NCBI GenBank assembly: GCA_963921825.1
Contig: OY997592.1
Location: 52,162,336 to 52,226,335 of the forward strand
Direction of reading: 5' to 3'
From: Erodium maritimum
Taxonomy: Eukaryota > Streptophyta > Magnoliopsida > Geraniales > Geraniaceae
DNA length: 64,000 nucleotides
Positions 47,422 to 57,659 of this stretch are shown here, in pieces. How positions within the stretch are numbered: position 1 is the first letter of the stretch; each line of letters opens with the position of its first letter. Both the position numbers and the translations under genes were made by a program. The notes under the pieces were generated by a model. It had not been told where the DNA came from and did no database searches. It saw only the letters and a list, made by a program, of their open reading frames with translations.

Positions 47422-49400
47422 AAAACCCTAGAGAGAAAGATATAGCCTCTTCTGCAGTCATGTCACCACCGCCCCCATCTGTCGCGCCGCCGTTACCTGC
47501 CACTGAGTTGTCCCTCTTCTCAGGTGGTTCTCCTACCCCTCCACTACTCCTTATGCCTCCAAAACCCATCCAAGGTTCCGTCAAACCGATGAAAGGGAGG
47601 AAAAAGAGACGGTTGAAGTCCCCCCTTGCGAAGGCTCCTCTCTCAGCGATGATGCCGCTCCCCTCTTTGGCCTTTCTACAACCTCCGTCGACTCGGATTC
47701 ATCATGTAGTTGTCTTCTCATCAGGGGAGATCACGCTGATTGATCCACCGACCAAGGTGATAGATACAACATTTTTGGTCCTCTTTCTTTCGACGGAGAC
47801 TCATGTCCCGACGTTGGAGACACTTTCCCCCATTAAGGTTCCGACCTCTCAACTAATGGTACCACCGGTGATCTCCCAAACTAGGGTTTTGGCTCCTCTT
47901 GATCCACAGTCACCATTAGGAGACCTTCAAGACAACTTAGCATGCTGCCTCACTGAGGAAGAGGCGATGAAGGTCGTGGTGCCCTACACCCCACTGGATC
48001 CCCAAATCCTAGTGTGTTTTTGGGTGGGTATGGTGGGCCGATTGGCCTCTCTCAACCCTACTCGAAAGGACGTGTTTTTGTCCATCATAACCCGAGCATG
48101 GGGGCGTGCTGGAGTCGAGGTGATGGTCAAAGACCTTGAACTAGGGACGTTTTCCTTCTACTTCGTGTCCTTGGAGGCCTGAGTCTGGGTATGCCAGAAT
48201 GAACCTTGGTGTTTCCACGACCACCCTCTTCTGCTCAGGGAGATAGAGGATCCGTTGTCCCGGGACTTGCCTCGCCACGATCGCATCCAATTATGGGTGC
48301 ACGCTAGGGGGATACCGCCCCTCGTCTGAACAAGGGGTACCAGGGAGATCATATGGGAAATCCTAGGAGAGCATGTTGAGACCCCGTGTGATCAGTGGGG
48401 CAAGTTCTGGGGTGGTACGATGAGGGTCTGTTTTTGGATGGACGTTAACCAGCCTCTCCAGCGAACCATGATCATGTGGTTTTGAGAGTATCAAGACCCG
48501 GTCCATGTTACCTTAACGTATGGTAAACTTCCTGCTTTTTGTTTCAACTATGGCAGGATTGGCTATATGGTTTGGGACTGCGACTAAGAGGTGCCACGGT
48601 GGCCTTGTTTGGATGACTCGATTCTAGAGTTCAAGACGGCGAAGAAGGACTGGTCGTACGCTACAGATTGGGGATGAGAATCACTTCCCACACTGTCGGG
48701 GTTCGCACTATTGACCTCGGGCTTGTACCTAAGGTCGGGTTGTCTAAAGAGAAGGAGCCCATCATAACCCCGGACTTGGTACCTAACCCGAGTCTAGGGT
48801 TTCAGGTCCGCCTAGGGATGGTACCTTACCCTTAGGGTCCCGGTCAGTCTACGATAGGCCTCTTTGAGTGCTCAGAGATAAGCGTCCTTGAGTGTTCAGG
48901 GATAAGCCTCTTGGGTCTGGTCCACCTTATTTGATACAGGGGCCTAAAGGTCAGAAGAGGAAAACTGCGGGAGAGCCGCGAGAGGATTAGGCGAGGGCTG
49001 GAAAACAGCCCCACTAGGAGGAATAAATGGAATTCATGGCTATAGGGACCTATTGTGGGAGGAGTCCCTGATAAGAGCCATTCCTCCCAATCATATCACC
49101 AGATTAAAGTTTGGTGGTTTTATTAAAACGAGTCCTTGAAAAGTACGGATCAAGCAGCGTTTAGGTTCCACATTGAGCTGTTGCTGACAGATGGCATCCT
49201 TTAGTTTTACTTTCTGTTTTAGTTTTGGATTACTTTTCTGTTTTAGTTTATTTTTCAGTATTAGTTACGAGTGCTATAACCGAGTTTTATTGAAACGTTT
49301 CGTTTCTATGAGTTATGGGATCACTATCCTTCTAAAAATATTGGTCGTTGTAATAATTTTTTCTCATATTAATAAAAGCTAGTTCTTATTTAAAAAAAAG
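47422..49400 (+). mobile_element. Internally deleted LINE in the copia LTR
   Basis: Flanked by the target duplication tggccaacgag (47411-47421) / tgaccaacgag (49402-49412), a copy of LTR sequence. It starts with gaaaaccctagagagaaaga and ends in an A tail (taaaaaaaag at 49391-49400), so + orientation. It holds an ORF1-like region, then about 750 bp of 3' sequence; no reverse transcriptase is present, so the middle is deleted. Confidence 0.85.
47460..48665 (+). pseudogene. LINE ORF1 (DUF4283 and zinc-knuckle type), broken
   Basis: ATG at 47460 opens a 240-codon frame (Pro-rich start, then NPTRKDVFLSIITRAWG) ending at a TGA at 48180. The same frame continues with recognisable ORF1 sequence (DRIQLWVHARGIPP; YGKLPAFCFNYGRIGYMVWDC) through two more TGA and one TAA. 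The zinc knuckle C-x2-C-x4-H-x4-C has lost its second Cys and its His (both now Tyr). Plant LINE ORF1 proteins bind RNA; this one is dead. Confidence 0.8.
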
Positions 49401-49448
49401 TTGACCAACGAGATCAAAGCAACTTTACCAACTTTATATTATACATAA

Positions 49449-51746
49449 GAGCATGAACAGTGGTGCGTCCCTAACGCCCGGCTCGCATTTTTACGGGTCG
49501 TAGGACACGGGCCGTCCCGTTGTGGGATGGCTTTTACGCGTCACGCGTCCCGCAAAAACGCGGGCCGGGCTGAGGCCCGCGTCCCACGTCCCTGAACCAC
49601 GGGACAGGCCGAAGCCCACGGCCCGCGTCCCGTGTCCGTCTGCCACCCAATCACTGCCTACCACGTGGCATATCCAAAGAAAAAAAAATCCGACCGTTGC
49701 CCAACGGTCGGAAACGGTAAGAATTTGTTTTTTTAAAATTAAATCTACTTATATTTGTTACCCCTATAAATACCCCAACCCCATTTTTTTCACTCACTAA
49801 TTCTCCAATTTCACTCTCCCATTCCCAAATTCTACTATCTCATTCCCGATATTCTCGTGAAAAATATCGAGCTCCGAAAATACCCGTTCACAATCAGCGG
49901 AGGACGAATAAAAAAAAGTCGGACGATGTAGGATTCTCCCCTGAGGAACTAGCAAGCAGCCTCCGCGATATGTTCACGCAACCTGGTGAGAACTCCGCTT
50001 TCTCCCCATATATGCAACCGGGTTCGAGGTCAAGTACTTTCAGACTATCGTTTAGTTTTTAATTTATTGTTTTTTTTTTGTTTTTTATTGTAATTTATTT
50101 TTGTAATTGATTGTTGTAATTCATTTTTAATAATTTATTTGTTTCAATTTTTTTTAAAATGACGTTTGGAATTTATGTTTTTGAATTTACTTTTTTCAAG
50201 GTCAATTTCGTCGACCACAATTCAACCCATCGCAACCACAATGGTACCAAACACTGCCACAAGGTTACCAGCCACCGCCGCAAGGTTACATGCCGTCGCC
50301 CTAAGGTTACCAGCTGCCGCCGCTTCCACCACAATTCTATAACTACCCTGATGTCCCACTAAACACTGGCACCCGTATGTCGTCGCAGTCATCCTCTTCC
50401 GGATCTTCCCAACGACGAGCACGACCAAAACTACAGTCACGGAAGAAATGGACCATCGAGGCAGACCGGCACATCATACGTTGCTGGCTCTCGATAACAA
50501 AAGACCCGATTAAGGGAAACTCCCAAGCCGGAGACACATTCTAGTGCAATGTTGCGAGGAAGTACAACGTGACTGGAGAACACCCCCACTTTGAGTGGAA
50601 TGTGGTCAAGAAACATTGGGCCTCATATCAGTCGCGGACAATGAGGTTCCTCGGTTATCTGAAGATCTTGAAGGACGAGTACCACAACGGATGGAACCAT
50701 CATGACCACATGAGAGTGGCGAATGACATGTGGTTCAATACTCCGGACGAACTGAGACCGTGTGGTCACCCGAAAAACTTCGACCTCGATCACTGGGTTG
50801 AGTTGCTTGAGGGCGAGGAGAACTTCGCTGCCGAGGAAGGCACCATGGGTAATATACACCGACAACAACGCTAACAACGACAATGCTTGGGTGAGGCTGA
50901 GAGTTATAGCTCAACCCCACCCACAAGCACAGGCGAAGATATCACACCTCTGGGTGGTGAGTCTCAACAACTAGAATGGGCACCTTCCGATCTCATCGAG
51001 GGAAGTGAGGTCCTTCTCAGCGAAACACCCCCTCCCATACGGCTGATGCAAGTCTCTCTTAAGCACCTCGCCAGACGCGACCACCAGACAAGAAGGCATC
51101 GAAGAGGAAGGGGACCAACCTCACGGGCCAACTAAGTGCCATGACGGAGCTATAACGATCAAGGAACGAAGGAAACCTAGCAAGGACCCGCCTGTTTCAC
51201 CAACTAACCAAAAATGGGAACAATACTTAGACAAATACAATGCCATGGTTGGAAAGGATACCTCCAACTTCAACGAAGCCGAGTTGGAAGAGCATCAGTC
51301 GATTAAGGCCCGAATTTCGAAAGTCATGGCAAACATTAAAGGTGAAATTGAAGCTCTTCGACAACAACAACCACCACCGCCAGCACCACCACAATGATGC
51401 TTGAACTTGTATTTTATTGGGGTTGTATTAAAAGGGGATGGATAAAAGTTCAAGTTCATTTTTATTCGTGTTAAATTTATTAAGTATTATTTTTTATTAT
51501 TAGTGCTTATTTTTTTCATATATATTTAAATTTTATATAATTTAAACTGTTTTGATAAAGAATTAAATAAAACAGCAAAATATCAATTAATTAACCACTC
51601 ATCATCCAATCAGCATCCAATAACAATCCAAGTCTCACATCTAAGCCTCACATTGTAAAACACAGCTTATTCTGAATCCTGAGTCCCACTATTTTGTACA
51701 GTCAACATCCAAGCCTCACATCAAAGCCTTTCCATTATACATGCTC
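49449..51746 (+). mobile_element. PIF/Harbinger-type element carrying only ORF1
   Basis: Ends gagcatgaacagtgg and ccattatacatgctc are inverted (gagcatg). The target duplication TAA is on both sides (49446-49448, 51747-51749), the length typical of PIF/Harbinger. It carries a Myb/SANT-like ORF1 pseudogene and no DDE transposase. It inserted in the copia LTR 48 bp from the second Harbinger element. Confidence 0.8.
50195..51397 (+). pseudogene. Harbinger ORF1 (Myb/SANT-like) pseudogene
   Basis: Starts with a Pro/Gln-rich tract (QPQWYQTLPQGYQPPPQGY). Then comes a Myb/SANT-like domain (KKWTIEADRHIIRCWLSITK; HFEWNVVKKHWASYQSRTM; LKDEYHNGW), then a Ser/Thr-rich region. The C-terminus (WEQYLDKYNAMV; EELEEHQSIKARISKVMANI type) ends at TGA near 51397. 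It has in-frame stops near 50304 and 50542 and frameshifts around 50865 and 51130-51180. In PIF/Harbinger elements ORF1 helps the transposase bind DNA and enter the nucleus. Confidence 0.75.
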
Positions 51747-51794
51747 TAAGCATACGATTGGAACTGAGAACAAGATAAAGAGCTTGTGTACTAA

Positions 51795-53772
51795 GAGCAT
51801 CCACAACCATTTCGCCGGCTACTGGCGGGGAGGCGCTGGCGGGGAGGATTAAAAATGTGTTTTTTCTTTCCCAGCAAGCTCACCGCCTACGCAAGCTGCA
51901 ATGGCGATTGTTGTGTCGGCGGGGAGCCGCCAGTAGTAAGAAAAAAAATATATTTTAATATATTGTTTATATGTAAATCATCAAATTATATATTATATGT
52001 AAAAAAACAAGTACTTCAATAAAAAAAGCGTAAATAAACAACAAAAACAAGTCCTTAAATTAAAAAAGATACACTAAAACAAACATAAACATCACAGATA
52101 CGAATACCAGAAATGAGTTGAAGAAGAACTAGAACTGAAATTAAAACATAATGAACAATAATAAAAGCTAGGCGTCTCCAAATTTATTCCAAATGTGTTC
52201 GACGAGATCGTCCTTCAACCGGTAATGTATGCGTTCATTTTGCATCCTCGCAGTGTTTCCAAGTATGACATGGGTCGGGATGAAGCCTTCTCGTCCATTA
52301 TGTGGTTCACTTGGTCCACCTTCATCTGTTTGTTCAAGGTAGTCGTCGTAGGTATGACGTTCAGCCTCAACTATCATATTGTGCAATATAATGCATGCAT
52401 TCATCACCAAGCCGATGTACTGGGGTATCCACAAGCGGCTCGGTCGCTTGATAATGTGAAACCGAGCTTGGAGTACACCGAAAGCTCGTTCCACATCCTT
52501 CCTGCACGCTTCTTGGACTCAGCAAATTTCTTCTGTTTTGGGAGTTGAGGTAATGGAATTGTTTTCACGAACACTGGCCACGAAAGGTATATGCCATCAA
52601 CAAGATAATACGGGAGTGTGTAGTGGTTACCATTTATCGTATATTCAACCGGTGGTTGCCAACCGTTGATAACGTCCGCGAACAGTTTGGAATGGTTGTG
52701 CACTGTCAAATCGTTGTTCGATCCCGCCATGCCAAAGAACGAGTGCCAAATCCATAAGTCTCGAGTAGAAACCGCCTCGAGGACAACGGTTGGTCGATTA
52801 CTGTGGTCCCTCCGGGAATGTGATCCTCTAAGTGCCATTGGGCAATTCTTCCACTCCCAGTGCATGCAGTCAAGACTTCCAAGCATGCCCGGGAACCCTC
52901 GCGCTTCATTAACCGCCAAAATGTGGTCCATATCAGCCCGTGTAGGCTTACGCCGATACGTAGGACCAAATACTTTATTGATTCCACTGCAAAATTTTCT
53001 CAAACATGTCAATGACGTTGTGTTCCCTATCTTCAAGTACTCGTCCAACCCATAAGCTGTAATTCCGTAACATAACTGCCTAATGGTCGCAGTACATTTC
53101 TGATAAGGATAAAATGAAACTTGAGCCAATGCATCTAACCTTGACTTGAAGTAATCATCATGCTGCTCCAATGCATGTACGATACGGAGGAACACATCCT
53201 TTGGCATTCTGAACCGACGACGGAAATGCACCTCCGTGTACACAAGGTTCGTGTTGAATAGTCCTTCATTAACCGTTCGTGTACGGCTACCCGGTCACGT
53301 GCAATGAATTTTCGCTTAAGTGGTGGAGAATCGACCAAAGCTTCATCTAACAACCCCCCTCGGTGGGCAGGCAGTCTTCGAGTGCCTCGTGCAAAATGGA
53401 ATTCAAATCCACATCGTTGGGTAGGCTGGCCATATCAACGGACGAACAAGAATGCGGGTCGGGACAATGATTTGTGAGAAGGATGACTAGTGAGAGTAGA
53501 AAGCTTGTGATTTTTTAGTTGAATTAGGGTAGGTTTTAGAGATAAATTGTATTTATGTTTCGTGTTATTTTTAAAAAAAAGTAGTGGGTCAATATTATTG
53601 TATAGACCATTTAGATTTTTAGGATAAACTAGTCGTTGGCGTCGGCGAGAAGTGTCAGCGTTGAGCTCACAACCAGCCATCCCCGCCAACGACCTCCCCG
53701 CCAGCTCCCAGCTACCTCCTCGCCGGCGTTTTCTCCCCACTGATGCCAAAACGCCAACGACTGTGATGCTCT
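51795..53772 (-). mobile_element. PIF/Harbinger-type element carrying only the transposase
   Basis: The left end gagcatccacaacc and the right end (gactgtgatgctct) are inverted. It is bounded by TAA at 51792-51794 and 53773-53775, if one extra T is counted at the right end. Subterminal cgccggc/ggcg repeats occur on both sides. It encodes a broken DDE transposase on the minus strand and no ORF1. Confidence 0.8.
52168..53433 (-). pseudogene. PIF/Harbinger DDE transposase (HARBI1-like), three frameshifts
   Basis: ATG at 53433 (MASLPNDVDLNSILHEALED). The Harbinger nuclease signature is clear: LGSLDCMHW (first Asp), YYLVDGIYL (second Asp) and, in a shifted frame, DVERAFGVLQARF (catalytic Glu), then LHNMIVE and the C-terminus at 52168. 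Three single-base losses break the frame: in a G run near 53353-53359, near 53256-53259, and near 52515-52519, just before the catalytic Glu. The family cuts and pastes Harbinger elements with a 3-bp target. It is inactive as read. Confidence 0.9.
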
Positions 53773-54389
53773 TAAGTAGTAGTGACCAGTGAAAAGCAGA
53801 ACAAAAAAAATACACTGTCAAGCCCTATTTATAAAAATGAAAGCTGTACAATTGTCTCTTAATAAATGAGATATGATGCCATTATGACAAATATACCGTA
53901 AATGAATCATCACATTCAGTCCATTTGGATAAGACAATGTGAGGTGCAACTTGTACTCTGCCATACAATAAGGTGGGGCCATAAACTATAGCAAGAATAT
54001 CCCTTTTTGCAAGTTTTGCCTTTTTCTCGAATTAGCATTCGACTTTCTTTTTCATGGGTAATGACCGCCAACAATGCTAAGCAGAATTGGACAAGACCTC
54101 CTACCACCTATTTGAAGACTTAATCTTTATAGCTAATGCCTAGTGCCTACTGCCTTTATATTTATTCAACTCCTAATTTATAATTTAATGTCGTCTAAGT
54201 TGTTAATCACATCAGTTTACCTGAGCATTGAATTCAACGTGAGTATGTTTATTTTAGTAGATAACATTTTTTTATCGTTAATAAATTAATCTTGATTGGT
54301 TTCCAACTCTATAACAGTCAATTAACAGCTTCAAAAGTCATTGTTTTGGTTCTTTTTATAAAACGAGCTGGCATATCATACTTAGTCAA

Positions 54390-55251
54390 TCCAGGTTGGG
54401 TGTGTGCACTGTGGGAAGGTTGAAACAGGTGTGCATGTGTTATTTACTTGCTCTAAGGCCTTACAAGCATGGATTACGGTCCCAGACATTCATATTGGGA
54501 TAGCTGATTCTGTTTTGGGCACATAAAAAGCAAGCTGGGGAGATTTAGACAGAGAAAGAAATGCGTTTATGGCAGTAATTTGTTGGGAAATTTGGAGAGC
54601 CCACAACAAACTGGTTTGGAATGGTAAGAAAAACTCGGGAGAGAACATTCTAAGGTCTGCATTGAACCTAATTACAGGTTGGAAGGAGGCTCAAGCTACT
54701 AACATGATCGGGCAAAGAGGAGTTGCAGGGACTCGGGTCCGGTGGCAAAAGCCACCGGTGGGCACTTGGAAAGTCAATGTGGACGGTGCCACCGGTGGTG
54801 GTCTTGGAGGGGGCGGTGGCTTTGTATGTCGGGACGGGGCTGGTGTGGTGGTAGGTTGCAAATGTGCTCTTTTCCCGGGTATTTGGGATCCAGAAACGGT
54901 GGAGGCTCTCTCGGTGCGAGCAACTTTGTTGTGGATTCGTGACAAGCCTTGGGAGGTTGGGGTCATTGAGACTGATTGTCTAAATGTGGTGCTGGCTATC
55001 TCTAGTGAGGAGCCATTATTGGCTCCGATTGGAGGAATTATTGATGATTGCAAGCGTCTTCTGCAGGAAATACCGGGCTTTCGTATGGGGCACGTCCGGC
55101 GGGAGAACAACAAAGTGGCACACGAGCTGACTAGTAATGCGCAAGAGTGGGTGAATTATGAGTTGAATTGTAATGACTTACCGGGACCTATTTCAGGTCT
55201 CGGGTTTGATGACCTTGCGTAATAATACACCAGTATTTGTCAAAAAAAAAC
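54390..55251 (+). mobile_element. 5'-truncated LINE (862 bp) with A tail
   Basis: Ends in ttgtcaaaaaaaaac at 55251. It is flanked by near-identical 10-mers acttagtcaa (54380-54389) and acttaatcaa (55252-55261), a target-primed insertion duplication. It contains only the C-terminal end of a LINE ORF2. The insertion lies about 240 bp upstream of the second aldehyde oxidase start codon. Confidence 0.85.
54401..55222 (+). pseudogene. LINE ORF2 C-terminus: zinc-binding segment plus RNase H
   Basis: Begins with CVHCGKVETGVHVLFTC (zinc-binding reverse-transcriptase C-terminal segment). One TAA stop follows near 54522. Then there is an open 217-codon frame with the plant LINE RNase H domain: VNVDGATGG (first Asp), ETVEALSVRATL (Glu), ETDCLNVV (Asp), VRRENNKVAHELTSNA at the end. 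The RNase H part itself is intact. The reverse transcriptase is missing because of 5' truncation. Confidence 0.9.
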
Positions 55252-55489
55252 ACTTAATCAAGTCGACAAAATTTTAATATAGTCTAGAAATATGGAAAAA
55301 AAAATTAGATAATTTATTTGTGGACATTATTTGAATATAATTTTTTATAATTGACCCAAAGATGTATTATTGAAACGATGGCTTTTACATGTAATAATTG
55401 AAGGCGAAGGTGGCAATAGCGAAGTTGGAGTGATGGTTGATTATGAACAAATAGACAGAATACACAAGACAAGTAGTTACAAAGTGGAA

Positions 55490-55643
55490 ATGGATAAGAA
55501 AGGAGAAGCCACAGACAGCAGTTTGGTTTTTGCAGTGAACGGGAAGAGGTTCGAGCTCGGCAGCGTCGACCCTTCCACCACTTTGCTCCATTTCCTCCGC
55601 AACCATTCTCCTTTCAAGAGCCCCAAGTTGGGTTGCGGCGAAG
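55490..55643 (+). CDS. First exon of a second aldehyde oxidase (partial or orphan)
   Basis: ATG at 55490 (MDKKGEATDSSLVFAVNGK) followed by FELGSVDPSTTLLHFL and PKLGCGEG, then a GT donor at 55644. It is colinear with exon 1 of the aldehyde oxidase at 26668, has the same phase-1 exon end inside the first 2Fe-2S motif, and is clearly a paralogue. The next exon should begin GGCGAC and run about 1.7 kb open; no such frame exists up to 64000. Either intron 1 is longer than 8.3 kb (filled by transposons) or the rest is lost. Confidence 0.85.
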
Positions 55644-56545
55644 GTACTTTCTATTCAAACTTCCCAACAACATGTTTTGTATCAAAAGATTTATATATTT
55701 AACATAAGGTATATACATCTATAGTCACTTTCAATTTTATTCAAGTTTTAACATGCTATTATAATTACTTTATATTATAGTGCTTCATTTGCGAATTTGA
55801 AGAAGCAGATTAGCGAGTTCTCATTTAGTTACTTAGCAATTTTATTCTCTTTGAATTTTATATTCAAACATATTTGTAATGCTACTTATAAATTTCAATT
55901 ATTAATATATCTAAAACACCGTGTATAAATAACATAAGCTTGTGAGGAGGGATTTATATTATCACACCACTTTTATGCTTTATAATAAAAACATGAACTA
56001 CTCTTTTCTTATTAAAAAATCCATGTCACATATACAAAGGAGGTATAAGAAAATTTATGCATTTCACTTTCTCAAAATCATATATTTTATAACTTTTGGG
56101 ATTGATTTATATTTTTAGAATAAAATATCGTCACCTAAGAATTAATTAAATAATAATGGAGATTGTTGTGGAAATTTTGATCATTCACGTTCAAGAGTAC
56201 AAAGCTGATAAGCCGTCAAAGATAACGAGGCACAAACCCAAACGTTCTAAACACAATCTTGCCTCTATGTATTCTCTCTCATTTTCTATCTTTATAACAT
56301 AATACAATAACTAACCTGATATGATGAATTTGAAAGAAGGATAACACCATGAAGTAATTATTATAAATATGTAGTATTTAAAAACTAATTATAAACTAGT
56401 TAATCGATTAAATTAATACAGTAGACTTAAAGTAATTGTTAGAAAGTAATATTTTTCGTTAAATTTGACAGAAATCGTTAAAAAAACTCTAAAAAATTGA
56501 CTGCCAAATGACGATTGAACTCAAAGACTAATTGTAGGCTTGTGC
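55644..56545. other. A+T-rich sequence after the second aldehyde oxidase exon
   Basis: Would be intron 1 of the second aldehyde oxidase if that gene continues. No ORF, bounded transposon or RNA gene seen. Confidence 0.4.
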
Positions 56546-57415
56546 TTTTAGCAAAAGGGTATGCTCTCATTCATCAATAAGCGTCAACATACACGGTAAT
56601 ACACCCAAAACAAAGTCGAGACTAAAACCAAGACCCCCGTTAATTGGCAGGTGTCCCGACATGCTAAGCTTAAACAAACTCCTAAGGCAACTAGGAGGAC
56701 GGTACAAAATCACGAGGATTAGCATAATTAAGGAGATCCAAGGTTGTAAGAGTCCTTTCGGGGGGGGTTGTCTTGACCTGTTGTGGTGTCTGTCAAGCTC
56801 ACCCGAGAAGCCTAGCCATTGGGGTAGATGACCAGGGAGAAAGTGTGCAGGATGCGCAGCATCAGGGAGTCCCGGATGAACAATGGCGGTATGGTGTCAC
56901 AAGAGAGGGCCCAGAGACACTCCATATGGTACGGCGGTGGGAGGGAACCAACAGTGGCACCGAGGCACGAAAAAAGCAGACAACCTGAAAGGGCAGCGGG
57001 GCTCGACGGTGTAAGACGGTGGGAATCGATGGTAGAAGTTAGTGGGGCTCGACAACGGAGGGCGACAGGCTCGACTAGACAGGGGGAGGCGTGGGCGGCG
57101 GGCCGCGATGCCAGCGAAAGCTCGTACGAAGGTCTGGAAGGCGGCGAGAGGCTCGAATTGCAGACGGCGGCGAGGCAGGATGAGGAAAGGCCAAGGTCAT
57201 GGCTCGAGGGAGGTGGCGAGTGGGCGAGCATCCTGTGAGAGCCGGTTCATATGAGGTCGAAGAAGTGGATGAAAAGAAGGATGGGAGAAGGAGACAAGAC
57301 TATAAGAGAGGGAGAAGGACCGACGACTCCCCAAAGAAAGAAGGTCAAATGGAAGGGGGGGGGGGGGGGGGAAGAAGAAGAAAGGGTGGGGGAGGTTGAG
57401 GGTGCGACAATTTAG
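56546..57415 (-). mobile_element. LINE-like non-coding unit, minus strand
   Basis: On the minus strand it ends with tgaatgagagcatacccttt tgctaaaag near 56546, an A-rich LINE-type tail similar to that of the unit at 62745-64000. The upstream part is GC-rich, with frames of up to 139 codons that are low-complexity. A 17-G run lies at 57355-57371. Confidence 0.4.
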
Positions 57416-57659
57416 AAAACCTGAATCTATAGTTAGTTCATGATAATTGTGTTAGTTTCTGAGGTTTTTTAACGTTTTCTGTCATTTCTAATGGGAAATA
57501 TTAGTTTGCATAATTATCTTATGTTTGTTGTGTTAATTTGATCGAATAATTAATTCATATTTACAAATATCTAGAAATGTCTTCAAACTATTCTTTTGAA
57601 TGTCGATTATAAAAAAATGAAAATCAACATCAATAGCGTATAACAAGTTTTTTAAAAAA

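Larger units (their letters stand above)
40104..53993 (-). mobile_element. Ty1/copia retrotransposon with nested insertions (13.9 kb)
   Basis: Two LTRs start tgttgtgatatgtata on the + strand: left 40104-40974, right 47377-53993 (split by insertions). The target duplication agaat is at 40099-40103 and 53994-53998. Next to the left LTR the minus strand reads gtcaaaggggac, a polypurine tract, so the element runs right to left. After the right LTR the minus strand reads cgttatcaatacgaacgg, the primer-site position. The interior has decayed reverse transcriptase (41809-41997) and integrase (about 43223-43417). Stops and frameshifts are everywhere; the element is dead. Nested inside: long-TIR element 44195-45520, LINE 47422-49400, and Harbinger elements 49449-51746 and 51795-53772. 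Confidence 0.85.
47377..53993 (-). repeat. Right (5') LTR of the copia element, split by three insertions
   Basis: LTR pieces: 47377-47421, about 49402-49448, 51747-51794 and 53773-53993, together matching the left LTR in order. The insertions between the pieces are a LINE and two Harbinger elements. It ends tatagca before the agaat target duplication. Confidence 0.85.

Noticed and set aside
54691..55113. 140-codon minus-strand frame
   Set aside because: Antisense shadow of the LINE RNase H domain.
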